From positions 1 to 64,000 of the forward strand of contig JANMGB010000277.1 of NCBI GenBank assembly GCA_031374415.1: 64,000 nt of DNA, written 5' to 3'. Of the stretch, positions 33,939-42,560 are shown piece by piece; the stretch's first letter is position 1; each line of letters opens with the position of its first letter. The translations under genes and the position numbers were made by a program. The notes under the pieces were generated by a model that searched no databases, was not told the DNA's origin, and saw nothing but the letters and a program-made list of their open reading frames with translations. The DNA is from CANHBY01 sp031374415 (GTDB lineage Bacteria; Pseudomonadota; Gammaproteobacteria; Burkholderiales; Burkholderiaceae_C).

Positions 33939-34841
33939 ATGCTTACTACGACCGCAACCCAAGACGATGACAGCCAGGCCGGTATCGACAATGACAGCGA
34001 CACCGACACCGAAGCCGCCATCCTGAAGTCCACCATTTTGGTCGTCGATGATCAAGCGGCACACGTGCATCTGCTGGAGCGCTTGCTTCAAGACACGGGC
34101 TACGTGAACGTCAGCTCGACGCTGGACCCCCGACAGGTCGCCACTTTGCACTGCGAACATCAATACGACCTGATCCTGCTCGACTTGCAGATGCCAGGCC
34201 TGGACGGCTTTGGTGTGATGGAGGCCCTCAGCGCTCAGCTGGGGGGGCGCTGTTTGCCCGTGATCGCGCTCACGGCCCAGCCCGGCCACAAGCTGCGGGC
34301 TTTGCAGGCGGGGGCTCGCGACTTCATCAACAAGCCGTTTGAGACGGTCGAGATCAAGGTCCGCATTCACCACATGCTGGAGGTGCGCTTGCTGCACAAA
34401 AAGCTCAAGGCACACAATCGCGACCTGGAGCGCATTGTGCAGGAACGCACTGCACAATTGCAGGAAAGCGAAGCCCGCTACCGCGGCCTGACCGAGCTGG
34501 CCGTCGACTGGTACTGGGAACAAAATGACCTGGGCCAGTTCACCCAAGCGTCGGGGCTGGTGATGGAGCTTCTGGGCAACACCAACGCTGCCCTTGCGAC
34601 CGGCACAGGCATTGAAGGCAGCGACGCCATCCCCGGCATAGACAACTGGCACCGCGCTGAGCGCCAGACGCTGGAAGACAACATCAAAGCTCGCCGGCCG
34701 TTTCTCGACCTCATCATGCACCGCAGTTGCGTCGACGGTTCGCGCCAACAATTCAGGATCAGCGGCGAGCCCATGTTTGACCGCACTTGCCGTTTCACCG
34801 GCTACCGAGGTCTCGGCGTCGAGGTGCTCTCGTACCGATAA
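33939..34841 (+). CDS. Response regulator with receiver and C-terminal PAS domain
   Basis: About 300 aa. An acidic N-terminal tail (DDDSQAGIDNDSDTDTEA) precedes a receiver with ILVVDDQAA, Asp in ILLDLQMPGLDG and NKPFE. A coiled-coil-like linker (LERIVQERTAQLQESEARY) leads to a PAS domain that ends at RGLGVEVLSYR and stop. Such receiver-PAS proteins normally continue into GGDEF, EAL or kinase domains, so this one may be a truncated version. It starts 12 bp after the hybrid kinase gene and closes the two-component run. Confidence 0.88.
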   Translation: MLTTTATQDDDSQAGIDNDSDTDTEAAILKSTILVVDDQAAHVHLLERLLQDTGYVNVSSTLDPRQVATLHCEHQYDLILLDLQMPGLDGFGVMEALSAQLGGRCLPVIALTAQPGHKLRALQAGARDFINKPFETVEIKVRIHHMLEVRLLHKKLKAHNRDLERIVQERTAQLQESEARYRGLTELAVDWYWEQNDLGQFTQASGLVMELLGNTNAALATGTGIEGSDAIPGIDNWHRAERQTLEDNIKARRPFLDLIMHRSCVDGSRQQFRISGEPMFDRTCRFTGYRGLGVEVLSYR

Positions 34842-35018
34842 ATCCTGTTCATCGTCGTGCTCACCGTGCCCGCAAGCCGACCGGTCTCCCTGCGCTCGCA
34901 TCCAAGCCAAGGTGGGATCGGCACATGTGCTGATCACGGATCATCAACGCTCGCTTCGCCGACCTATGCCCCCTCTGAACTGCATCTCAGTCCCCCGCTT
35001 TGACACCACCGGCATCCA

Positions 35019-35789
35019 ATGAAAGCGCCCCAAACAGTTGACCTCGGCTGCAATCGAGACATCGTCGCGGGGTGTCCCATGACCGGGCCGCGGTCAAACC
35101 GTTTGATCTCAGCGTTGCCAGAGGCGACTTACCAAGAGTGGCTGCCTGATCTGGAAGCGATTGACATGCCTGTGGGGGACGTTCTGTGCGATTCAGGATG
35201 CGCCCCAAGCCATGTCTACTTTCCCACCACGAGCATCGTGGCCCTGCTCCACATCCTGGAATGCGGTGCGTCTTTAGCCGTTGCCGTGGTGGGTTCCGAG
35301 GGCATCGTCGGGGTGTCCGCTTTCATGGGCGGCCATTCGACTCCGAGCCTGGCGGTCGTGCAAACTGCAGGCCGTGGGTTTCGAATGCTGGCGACGAGGG
35401 TGAGCCAAGCGTTCGAGCAAGGCGGGGCGGTGACCAAGCTGCTGCTTCGCTACACCCAGGCACTGATGACACAAATCGCGCAGTCGGCCCCTTGCAACCG
35501 ACACCACGACCTGGACCAGCGCTTGTGCTGCTTTTTGCTGTCGAGCCTGGACCGCCTGCCCGCCCATGAGCTTCGAATGACGCAAGACCTGATCGCCAAG
35601 ATGCTGGGCGTGCGTCGAGAGGGCATCACCGAGGCGGCGCTCAACCTGCGAGCGGCCGGTCTGATCCAATATGCGCGCGGCCACATCTCGGTGCTCGACC
35701 GGCCGGGTTTGGAGCGGCGCACCTGCGAGTGCTACGCCTTGGTCAAGAACGAATACGACCGGCTGCTGCCCGATTTGACGGCCCGTTAG
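35019..35789 (+). CDS. Crp/Fnr family transcriptional regulator
   Basis: About 256 aa (236 if the internal ATG at 35079 is used, which is equally possible). The cyclic-nucleotide-like fold is present (PSHVYFPTTSIVALLHILECG, VGSEGIVGVSAFMGG), followed by a winged helix HTH (LRMTQDLIAKMLGVRREGIT). The family lacks the cAMP motif of true CRP. It is separated from the light-sensing run by 177 bp and could be the output regulator (inference). The stop is followed by repeat copy C. Confidence 0.88.
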   Translation: MKAPQTVDLGCNRDIVAGCPMTGPRSNRLISALPEATYQEWLPDLEAIDMPVGDVLCDSGCAPSHVYFPTTSIVALLHILECGASLAVAVVGSEGIVGVSAFMGGHSTPSLAVVQTAGRGFRMLATRVSQAFEQGGAVTKLLLRYTQALMTQIAQSAPCNRHHDLDQRLCCFLLSSLDRLPAHELRMTQDLIAKMLGVRREGITEAALNLRAAGLIQYARGHISVLDRPGLERRTCECYALVKNEYDRLLPDLTAR

Positions 35790-35793
35790 ACGG

Positions 35794-36047
35794 CATTGTG
35801 GCGCATTAGCAAGCTGAGCTTGCAGGAATGCAGTGCGCGGGCATAACGCGCCTGAGTCACCCTCCTGGATCCCCGCCTGCGCGGGGATGACCGGCGCGGG
35901 CGGGGATGACGGGCGCAGGCGGAGACGACAGGCGCAGGGTTTGGCATCTCCCCACGTCATTCCCGCGCAGGCGGGAATCCAGCAGCCTGTGTACTTCACT
36001 ATTGACCTCGCAACAATTCAACCTTTCAAATCCACTGAGACGGGGTG
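35794..36047 (-). repeat. MITE-like repeat, copy C (reverse orientation, left end lost)
   Basis: About 254 bp in inverse orientation. It starts within the GCGCATTAGCAAGCTGAGCT segment just after the Crp-like gene and has lost the outer repeat there. The right end has TCCACTGAGACGGGGTGG, which read inverted gives CCCGTCTCAGTGGATTTGAA. Both core hairpins occur, plus an extra degenerate CGCGGGCGGGGATGACGGGC unit near 35900. It supplies the last eight codons and TGA of the convergent aminotransferase gene. Confidence 0.8.
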
Positions 36048-37235
36048 GTGTTGAGTGGCGTATTGACGCATCGCGTGGGCCAAGGCCGCTACAGCGGGCG
36101 ACATGCGCTCTGGGGGCACGGTGACAAAACTCAAACGCAGGGTGTTGGCTTGGGCCTGCACCGGATAGAACGACGCGCCAGGGATGAAGGCCACCCCGTT
36201 TTGTAGCGCCAGCGAAAACAAGGTCTGAGCGTCCCAGCCTGGGGGCAAGGTCACCCAGAAGAACATGCCCCCTTGAGGCACCTGCCACGTGCATTGCGGC
36301 GGCAAATGGAGCGTCAGCGCGGTCTGCATGAGGTCACGCTGGGCTCGGTAGTGAGCCCGCAGCATGGGCAGGTGAGCGTCGTCCAGCCAGCCATCGCGCA
36401 CCACTTCGTGAACCACCCGTTGATCGAAGCTGGGAGAGTGCAAGTCAGCCGCTTGTTTGGCTTGGACCAGCTTTGCGAACAAAGCCGGCGGCGCCACCAG
36501 GTACCCCAAACGCAGCCCCGGGGCCAAAATTTTGGAGAAAGAGCCGAGGTGTACCGTGCCCTCAGGCCAGCAGGCCGCCAGCGGGGGTGGGGGCGGCGCC
36601 TCAAACCACAACTCTGCGTAGGGGTCGTCTTCGACCACGGGCAAAGACAGTGCCTGCGCAGCGGCCATCAGGGCGACTCGCCGTTGCGCGCCCAGGCTGC
36701 GCCCGGTGGGGTTTTGGAAATTCGGCAACAAGTACATGAAGCGGGCGTCACGTACCCCGCCCAGCGCGTCTGGCACGGGGCCGTTTGCGTCAGCGCTCAA
36801 CGCTTGCCAACGAGGTTGGCTCATCGAAAAAGCCTGTAGCGCCCCCAGGTAAGTCGGGGACTCGACCGCCACGCTGGCGCCAGGGTCGATCAGCACTTTG
36901 GCGACCAGGTCCAGCCCTTGTTGCGACCCTGTCGTGATGAGCACCTGTTCCGACGAGACCGTCCAGCCGCGCGATCCCAAGTGTGCCGCCACCCATTCCC
37001 GCAAGGGCCGGTAGCCTTCGCTGGGCCCATATTGCAAGGCGGACGCTGGGGCCTCCCTCAGCACGCGTTCGGTGGCCTCGCGAAAGGCATCGACCGGGAA
37101 GCACTGCGCGGGTGGCAACCCACCCGCCAAAGAGTCCATGTCGCGACACTCGGTGAGTTTGAAAATCTCACGCAATGCGCTCGGCGCCATGGACGCCGCA
37201 CGCTGCGACACGGTGAAGGGAGAGAGATGGGACAT
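36018..37235 (-). CDS. PLP-dependent aminotransferase, MocR-free fold type I
   Basis: About 405 aa from ATG 37235 (MSHLSPFTVSQRAASM). Family motifs are ALQYGPSEGYRPLREWVA, ITTGSQQGLDLVAKV, LPNFQNPTGRSL, VVEDDPYAELWF and the PLP Schiff-base Lys in HLGSFSKILAPGLRLGYL. It resembles 2-aminoadipate/multi-substrate aminotransferases. The last residues PVSVDLKG and stop come from the terminal repeat of copy C. It is downstream of a racemase and the divergent MocR gene, suggesting a small amino acid catabolic unit. Confidence 0.9.
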   Translation of the reverse strand: MSHLSPFTVSQRAASMAPSALREIFKLTECRDMDSLAGGLPPAQCFPVDAFREATERVLREAPASALQYGPSEGYRPLREWVAAHLGSRGWTVSSEQVLITTGSQQGLDLVAKVLIDPGASVAVESPTYLGALQAFSMSQPRWQALSADANGPVPDALGGVRDARFMYLLPNFQNPTGRSLGAQRRVALMAAAQALSLPVVEDDPYAELWFEAPPPPPLAACWPEGTVHLGSFSKILAPGLRLGYLVAPPALFAKLVQAKQAADLHSPSFDQRVVHEVVRDGWLDDAHLPMLRAHYRAQRDLMQTALTLHLPPQCTWQVPQGGMFFWVTLPPGWDAQTLFSLALQNGVAFIPGASFYPVQAQANTLRLSFVTVPPERMSPAVAALAHAMRQYATQHHPVSVDLKG

Positions 37236-37273
37236 GGTCAACCTCGGTCTGACGAAAATCAAGTGGCGCAGAT

Positions 37274-37996
37274 TCAGGGGCAGGTCAAGGCCCAGGTGGC
37301 GGCCGCTTGCGCATGCAGCCGGGTGGTGTCGAACAACGGCACGCTGGCGTCACCTGGCTGAATCAGCAAGGCGATTTCGGTGCAGCCCAGAATGACCGCC
37401 TGCGCCCCCGCTGTCACCATGTCCTGGATGACCCGGCGATAGTGCTCGCGCGACGTCTGCACCAGATGACCCTGGCAAAGCTCTTCAAAAATCACGCGGT
37501 GAATGAGATCGCGGTCAGGCTGCGGCGGGGTCAGCACGCTCACGTGGTGGCGCTGCTGTAGGTAGTCACGAAAAAATGCCTGCTCCATCGTGAAGCGCGT
37601 CCCGAGCAAGCCCACGCGCTCGACCTTCGCTTGTTGAATCGCCTGCGCCGTGGCATCCACGATGTGCAGCAATGGAATGCCCACCGCAGCCTGGATTTGG
37701 GGCGCGACCTTGTGCATGGTGTTGGTACACACCACCAGCGCCTCAGCGCCCGCCGCCTCCAGCGTGCGTGCCGCTTGAACCAGAACGCGGCCCGCACCGA
37801 CCCAGTCGCCGGCGGCTTGCAAGCGCTCAATGTCATGGAAGTCGACGCTGACCAGCAGCAACTTCGCTGAATGCAAACCGCCCAGGTGCTGCTGGACATG
37901 TTCGTTGATCCATCGGTAGTACAGCGCAGTCGACGCCCAGCTCATGCCACCGATCAGGCCCAAAGTCTTCAGCGAAGTATTTCTGTGTAAGTCCAC
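37274..37996 (-). CDS. Aspartate/glutamate racemase family protein (YgeA-like)
   Basis: About 240 aa. The family's two catalytic cysteines are seen in VVCTNTMHKV and ILGCTEIALL; GLIGGMSWASTALYYRWIN is the YgeA/RacX start motif. These cofactor-independent racemases interconvert D- and L-amino acids of broad specificity. It is upstream of the aminotransferase on the same strand (38 bp apart) and divergent from the MocR regulator, all consistent with D-amino acid use. Confidence 0.92.
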   Translation of the reverse strand: MDLHRNTSLKTLGLIGGMSWASTALYYRWINEHVQQHLGGLHSAKLLLVSVDFHDIERLQAAGDWVGAGRVLVQAARTLEAAGAEALVVCTNTMHKVAPQIQAAVGIPLLHIVDATAQAIQQAKVERVGLLGTRFTMEQAFFRDYLQQRHHVSVLTPPQPDRDLIHRVIFEELCQGHLVQTSREHYRRVIQDMVTAGAQAVILGCTEIALLIQPGDASVPLFDTTRLHAQAAATWALTCP

Positions 37997-38042
37997 GTCA
38001 ATTTTTGTGTTGCTGCGATGGCTTCAGTCTAGTCACACAAGA

Positions 38043-38108
38043 CAGTACAAACACAGTACAGTTAACCCACACAAGCCATCGTCTGTACCGCCACATCAAG
38101 CAGTACAG
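38043..38108. promoter_or_regulatory. Candidate MocR operator repeats
   Basis: In the 136-bp divergent spacer the word CAGTACA occurs at 38043-38049 and 38054-38060, and CAGTACAG again at 38101-38108, with the inverse CTGTAC at 38083-38088. MocR/PdxR-type regulators bind repeated short words in their own divergent promoters, so this set is a likely operator for the racemase-aminotransferase unit and the regulator. Confidence 0.6.
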
Positions 38109-38132
38109 CCGCTCCCGCCCGGATCCCCGTCC

Positions 38133-39578
38133 ATGCCCCACTTGCACAGCCCCGCAGCCAGCCCACTGTCCCGAGACGCTGCCGCCTCGCTCATCGAGCA
38201 ACTGTCCGCATTGTTTAGCGAGCGCATTCGTCAACGTTTGTTGGCCGGCGGCACGCGGCTGCCCTCGGTGCGCGAGTGTGCCCAGCGTCACCAGGTCAGC
38301 CCCAGCACGGTGGTTGCCGCCTACGACCGCCTGCTGGCCCAAGGCCTGATTGAGGCGCGGCCCCAGCGCGGTTTTTTTGTGCGCGACGCGCCCCAGGTGG
38401 CACCGCGGGCCGCTGTCTTGCCAGCCGGCCCAGCCCGCATCCCCTTGAGTGCAACCACCTTGCTGCGCGGGATGCTGCAACCTCAGGGCGACAAACTCAT
38501 GCCGGGTCTGGGCACCTTGCCCATCGACTGGCTGGACCCGCAGCTGCTGAGCCGGGCCTTGAGGAAGGTGTGCAGCCCGGCGCAACAGGCCAAGGCGCTC
38601 GAGTATGGCAATCCGGCGGGCGACTTGCGGCTGCGCCAAGCCTTGTCCCTCAAGCTGCAAGACTACGGCGTGAACGCCGAGCCTGGGCAAATCGTGACCA
38701 CCTTGGGGGCCACCCAGGCCTTGGACATCATCACACGCACACTCACTCGCCCCGGCGACACTGTATTGGTGGACGAGCCTGGCTGGTCGATCGAGTATGC
38801 GCGGCTGAGCGCTCTGGGGTTGCGCCTGCTGCCCGTGCCCCGCGGCGAAGACGGCCCCGACCTGGCCGTGATGGCGCAATTGATCCGCAGTCAACCCGCC
38901 GCCCAGCGGCCGCGGCTGTACGTGAGCGTCAGCGTTTTACACAATCCCACCGGCAGCTCGCTGTCACTGCAGTCGGCCCACCGCGTGCTGCAGCTGGCGC
39001 AAGAACATGACTTCCAGATCATCGAAGACGACAGCTACGCCCACCTCGCCCCGGCGCACCTGCCGCGCTTGAGCGCCCTCGATGCCCTGCAGCGCACGGT
39101 GTACGTCTCGGGGTTTTCCAAAATCTTGACGCCCAATTGGCGCGTCGGCTACTTGGCCGCCCCGCAGGCTTGGGTCGAGCGCTTGATCGACACCAAGATC
39201 CTCACCAGCCTGACGACCCCCAGCCTGATGGAGCAAGCCATGGCCCACTGCCTGGAGCAGGGAGAATTGCGTCGACACGCCCTGCGAGTGACGCAAAAGC
39301 TGGACCAGGCCCGCGCCCGCTCCATCAAACTGGCCGAGCACCACGGTGGGCGCTTCGTGACACCACCGCGAGGCCTGTTTGGCTGGCTCGACGTGGGCGT
39401 TGACACCGAGCGCCTGGCCCAGCGCATGTTGGACGAAGGCTGGTTGCTCGCGCCAGGTGCCTTGTTCCATGCCGACCGCCGTCCCACCACCCTGATGCGC
39501 ATCAACTTTGCCACCACCCAAGACGCCAGGTTCTGGAAAACCCTGAGTCACACCATCGCGGAGGGTCCCAATCGCTAG
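38133..39578 (+). CDS. MocR/GntR-type transcriptional regulator with aminotransferase domain
   Basis: About 481 aa from ATG 38133 (MPHLHSP); a longer in-frame upstream part runs through the operator region and is unlikely. The N-terminal GntR winged helix contains GTRLPSVRECAQRHQVSPSTVV, followed by a PLP fold-type I domain (LEYGNPAGDLRLRQALS, LHNPTGSSLS, EDDSYAHLAP) and the PLP Lys in SGFSKILTPNWRVGYL. MocR proteins sense PLP or amino acid adducts and regulate the divergent genes. Divergent to the racemase, so it likely controls the racemase-aminotransferase unit. Confidence 0.93.
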   Translation: MPHLHSPAASPLSRDAAASLIEQLSALFSERIRQRLLAGGTRLPSVRECAQRHQVSPSTVVAAYDRLLAQGLIEARPQRGFFVRDAPQVAPRAAVLPAGPARIPLSATTLLRGMLQPQGDKLMPGLGTLPIDWLDPQLLSRALRKVCSPAQQAKALEYGNPAGDLRLRQALSLKLQDYGVNAEPGQIVTTLGATQALDIITRTLTRPGDTVLVDEPGWSIEYARLSALGLRLLPVPRGEDGPDLAVMAQLIRSQPAAQRPRLYVSVSVLHNPTGSSLSLQSAHRVLQLAQEHDFQIIEDDSYAHLAPAHLPRLSALDALQRTVYVSGFSKILTPNWRVGYLAAPQAWVERLIDTKILTSLTTPSLMEQAMAHCLEQGELRRHALRVTQKLDQARARSIKLAEHHGGRFVTPPRGLFGWLDVGVDTERLAQRMLDEGWLLAPGALFHADRRPTTLMRINFATTQDARFWKTLSHTIAEGPNR

Positions 39579-39708
39579 GGCGTGCTCACACTTTGGCGCA
39601 AGCCCCCACATTCAGGGGGACGGTATCGAATACCTGAACGGCGATGATAGGGGTACAGTTCGGCTTTGGTACCCCCGACCCACCATTGCGAGAGACATTC
39701 CCTGTGCC

Positions 39709-40461
39709 ATGAGCACGATGTTCGAGTCCACCATTCCGCCGGGCGAGCCGGAGTTGATGCGCGCCAGCAAGTACGTTCGTTACTTGAAGGGGCAATCAAC
39801 ACAACCGCATGCGCTCGGCCTGAGCACGCACGGTGATCTCACGCACTCATTGCGCGATGACATCTCTCGCTTTGACCAGGACGAGGGGGCTGAGATGCTG
39901 GAGGTGATGGCGGCCTGTGTGCGCCACGGCGAGCGGCTGACGATGCAACTGCACTGTGGTCAACATGTCGTTCCACTGACCGTGTTTCCGCAGCAGCGGC
40001 TGGCTTACAGCCCCCTGCCCATGGAAGAATTGCTGTCGATGCCCATGCACGAGATGCGGGTCATCCACATCGAGCCCGCCGCCTTGCACCCGCCTGACTG
40101 CAACGAGAACCCGGTGGGCCAAGCCCACCTTTACCACCCGCTGGCCCCCTTGCTCTGGGCCTTGGCCTTGCGCGGCGCGCGTGATGCCTTGCTGCCCGAA
40201 ATCGCGGGCAACGCGGCCTACCGGATTGCCCCGTCCATCGACCTGACACCCATGCTCGCAAGCGATTTGCTGGCCAACGCCGTCGAGCGACTGCGCCGGG
40301 AGACCACCAATTTGCGCAGCCTGGCCGATTGGCCGGGGCTGGACCTGGAACGTGCCAGCCGCCTGCTGAATGCGATTTACCTGCAATCGGCCCTGATCAT
40401 CACGCGCTCCCACCCTGATGCCGTGAGCGAGAGCTGGTTCGGGGCGCTGAGTCAGCGTTGA
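39709..40461 (+). CDS. Conserved hypothetical cytoplasmic protein
   Basis: About 250 aa without signal peptide or membrane segment. It has no motif I can assign. Several Met-Pro/His-rich stretches (SMPMHEMRVIHIEP) and a C-terminal helical part (ERASRLLNAIYLQSALIITR) are visible. Codon use fits neighbouring core genes, supporting a real gene. The ATG at 39709 is one codon-run before an alternative at Met4. Confidence 0.65.
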   Translation: MSTMFESTIPPGEPELMRASKYVRYLKGQSTQPHALGLSTHGDLTHSLRDDISRFDQDEGAEMLEVMAACVRHGERLTMQLHCGQHVVPLTVFPQQRLAYSPLPMEELLSMPMHEMRVIHIEPAALHPPDCNENPVGQAHLYHPLAPLLWALALRGARDALLPEIAGNAAYRIAPSIDLTPMLASDLLANAVERLRRETTNLRSLADWPGLDLERASRLLNAIYLQSALIITRSHPDAVSESWFGALSQR

Positions 40462-40468
40462 GCCGACA

Positions 40469-40795
40469 CTACTGATCCAGGCGATCCTTCGCGGTGCCCA
40501 GCAAGTCCACGGCGGCCGCCGTGTGGTTGTTGCGCGCATGCCAAGCGGCTTCGTCCAGCGTGGCCAGACCCACAAACGCTGAGGGAGAGCCAACTTCTTC
40601 CAAGGCGTGCTTGGCACGACGAATTGCGCTCAGCGCGCCATCCCGATGATCACAATACAGCTCGACCTGCGCCTTGCGCACCTCTTGACTGGCGCAAGCG
40701 CGTGCCTGGGCAGAAGTGCTTTGCACCTCGGACGGCACAGCGTGGATCGCATTTGCCAATGCTGTACTCACACCAACGGGATTGGAATCGGCCAT
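40469..40795 (-). CDS. Small hypothetical protein
   Basis: About 108 aa, soluble and predicted helical (ARACASQEVRKAQVELYCDHRD, LSAIRRAKHALEEVG). No family recognised. It is convergent with the 39.7 kb hypothetical gene with a seven-base gap, and its codon use is like the flanks. Confidence 0.6.
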   Translation of the reverse strand: MADSNPVGVSTALANAIHAVPSEVQSTSAQARACASQEVRKAQVELYCDHRDGALSAIRRAKHALEEVGSPSAFVGLATLDEAAWHARNNHTAAAVDLLGTAKDRLDQ

Positions 40796-40907
40796 GGCGC
40801 ACTCCTGAAAAAAATGTGGAAAGAGAGAACGTCTTCGGCACTTCCCGTGGGGCCTTGAGCTCCAATCCGCACGATGCGGCCGAACTGTGTGAAAGTTGAC
40901 CGCCCAT

Positions 40908-41297
40908 TCACACCATCTTGCCGCGCAAGGTTTTCAACTCGCTGCGCCGGGCCTTGTGGGCGAGCCGGCGTTCACGCGCCGCACGTCCTGGGCGGGTGGG
41001 GCGGCGCACCACGGGCGCCGGCACCGCCTCGTCGATCAACGCTTGCAGGCGCCGCACGGCGTCTTCGCGGTTTTGGTCTTGGGTACGGTGGCGCTGTGCC
41101 TTGATCAGCACCACACCCTGCGCCGTGATGCGCTGGTCACGCCGCGCCAGCAGCCGCTCTTTGACGCCCTCGGGCAAGCTCGACGCCCCGATGTCAAAGC
41201 GCAGGTGCACGGCGCTGGACACCTTGTTCACGTTCTGACCCCCAGGGCCCTGGGCCCGCACGGCGGTAAAGACGAGCTCGTCGAGATTCACCTGCAT
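40908..41297 (-). CDS. arfB: Alternative ribosome-rescue factor ArfB
   Basis: About 129 aa. The catalytic GGQ motif (RAQGPGGQNVNK, Gln21) and a basic C-terminal tail (RRPTRPGRAARERRLAHKARR) identify the tail-type peptidyl-tRNA hydrolase that frees ribosomes stalled on non-stop mRNAs. The N-terminus is a few residues shorter than E. coli YaeJ. It follows alr by seven bases, so they share a transcript. Confidence 0.92.
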   Translation of the reverse strand: MQVNLDELVFTAVRAQGPGGQNVNKVSSAVHLRFDIGASSLPEGVKERLLARRDQRITAQGVVLIKAQRHRTQDQNREDAVRRLQALIDEAVPAPVVRRPTRPGRAARERRLAHKARRSELKTLRGKMV

Positions 41298-41304
41298 GGC
41301 GCGC

Positions 41305-42432
41305 TCAGTCGGCCGCGACCTGCACCGGCACGCGCGGCGCCAGTGCGCACATCAGCTCATAACTCACCGTGCCAGCCGCGTGGGCGACCTCGTCAATCGG
41401 CAACACGGCAACGCCTGGCCCTTGCCCCCACAAGGTGACTGGGCTGCCGACTTCGGCTTGGGGCACGGGGGTGAGATCGACGGTGATCATGTCCATGGAC
41501 ACCCGGCCGACCACTCGGGTGCGCACGCCCTCCACCAACACCGGCGTGCCCGTGGGGGCGCTGCGCGGATAACCATCGCCATAGCCGCACGCGACCACGC
41601 CGATCCGCAGGGGGTGTTCAGCGACAAAGCGACCGCCATAGCCCACCCGCTCACCCGCTTGCAGGTGTTGCACGGCGATCAGCTCGCTGCGCAGTGTTTG
41701 GCTGGGGCGCAATTCCCAGTCGGCCGCCGTGTGGGCTGGAAAATCGGGGGCCGAGCCATACAGCATCACACCCGGGCGTATCCAGTCGGCGCGCACGGCG
41801 GGGTCGTTGCCCGCAAAGCGCAAAGTGGCCGCGCTGTTGCACAAAGAGCGCTCGCCGGGCAAGTCACGCGTGGCCGCATCAAACACGGCGCGCTGCGCAC
41901 CCACCCCCGTGGGGCACTCATCACCCTCGGCGCCAGGCACATCGGCCTCAGCAAAATGAGTCATCAGCGTGATGCGGTCCACCTGCGTCAGACCACTCAG
42001 GCGCAACCAGGCCGACCGAAAGGCCGCCGGCGGCAAGCCCAGTCGGTTCATGCCGCTGTTGAGCTTCAGAAACACATGGTGGGGCCAGGTGGTTTTGTGG
42101 CCCGCCAGCCAGTCGATCTGGGCTTCTCGGTGAACCACATGCCACAGGTTCAGTCGCGAACAAACCTCCAGGTCTCGGGCTTGAAAACATCCCTCCAACA
42201 ACAAAATAGGCCCTCGCCACCCAAGTGAGCGCACACTATGCGCCTCATCCAGATCGAGCAGCGCAAAGCCATCGGCCCCTTGCAGGCCGGGGTAAGCCCG
42301 CTCAATGCCATGCCCATAAGCGCGCGCCTTGACCACCGCCCAGCACTGCGCATCGGGCGCAGCCTGGCGCGCACGGGCCAGGTTGTGGGCCAGTGCGGCA
42401 GTGTGAATGAGGGCTTGAATGGGACGCGGCAT
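41305..42432 (-). CDS. alr: Alanine racemase
   Basis: About 375 aa from ATG 42432 (MPRPIQALIHTAAL). PLP Lys35 lies in AVVKARAYGHG, where the consensus AVVKANAYGHG has Asn in place of Arg. The second catalytic Tyr region GYGDGYPRS and RVSMDMITVD are present. It makes D-alanine for peptidoglycan. It is upstream of arfB and divergent from lplT, with 128 bp between the two starts. Confidence 0.93.
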   Translation of the reverse strand: MPRPIQALIHTAALAHNLARARQAAPDAQCWAVVKARAYGHGIERAYPGLQGADGFALLDLDEAHSVRSLGWRGPILLLEGCFQARDLEVCSRLNLWHVVHREAQIDWLAGHKTTWPHHVFLKLNSGMNRLGLPPAAFRSAWLRLSGLTQVDRITLMTHFAEADVPGAEGDECPTGVGAQRAVFDAATRDLPGERSLCNSAATLRFAGNDPAVRADWIRPGVMLYGSAPDFPAHTAADWELRPSQTLRSELIAVQHLQAGERVGYGGRFVAEHPLRIGVVACGYGDGYPRSAPTGTPVLVEGVRTRVVGRVSMDMITVDLTPVPQAEVGSPVTLWGQGPGVAVLPIDEVAHAAGTVSYELMCALAPRVPVQVAAD

Positions 42433-42560
42433 GAGCGTGGTGATTGTGCCAGCGAGGGCGCGCCAATGCCGCATGCTATAAACCGCGGCGCACAAAGAGG
42501 GGCCAGTAACGGGTTGGCGCAGGGTCAACCCGGGCATTACAGCGAGAGAATCGACGTCGA

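Noticed and set aside
32169..34937. Two long minus-strand frames under the kinase and receiver genes
   Set aside because: They oppose well-defined two-component domains and have no ribosome site or domain of their own.
41305..42432. Alanine racemase inactivated by Asn to Arg change next to the PLP Lys
   Set aside because: The catalytic Lys and Tyr and the SMDM motif are intact; the changed residue is not catalytic, so activity is likely.
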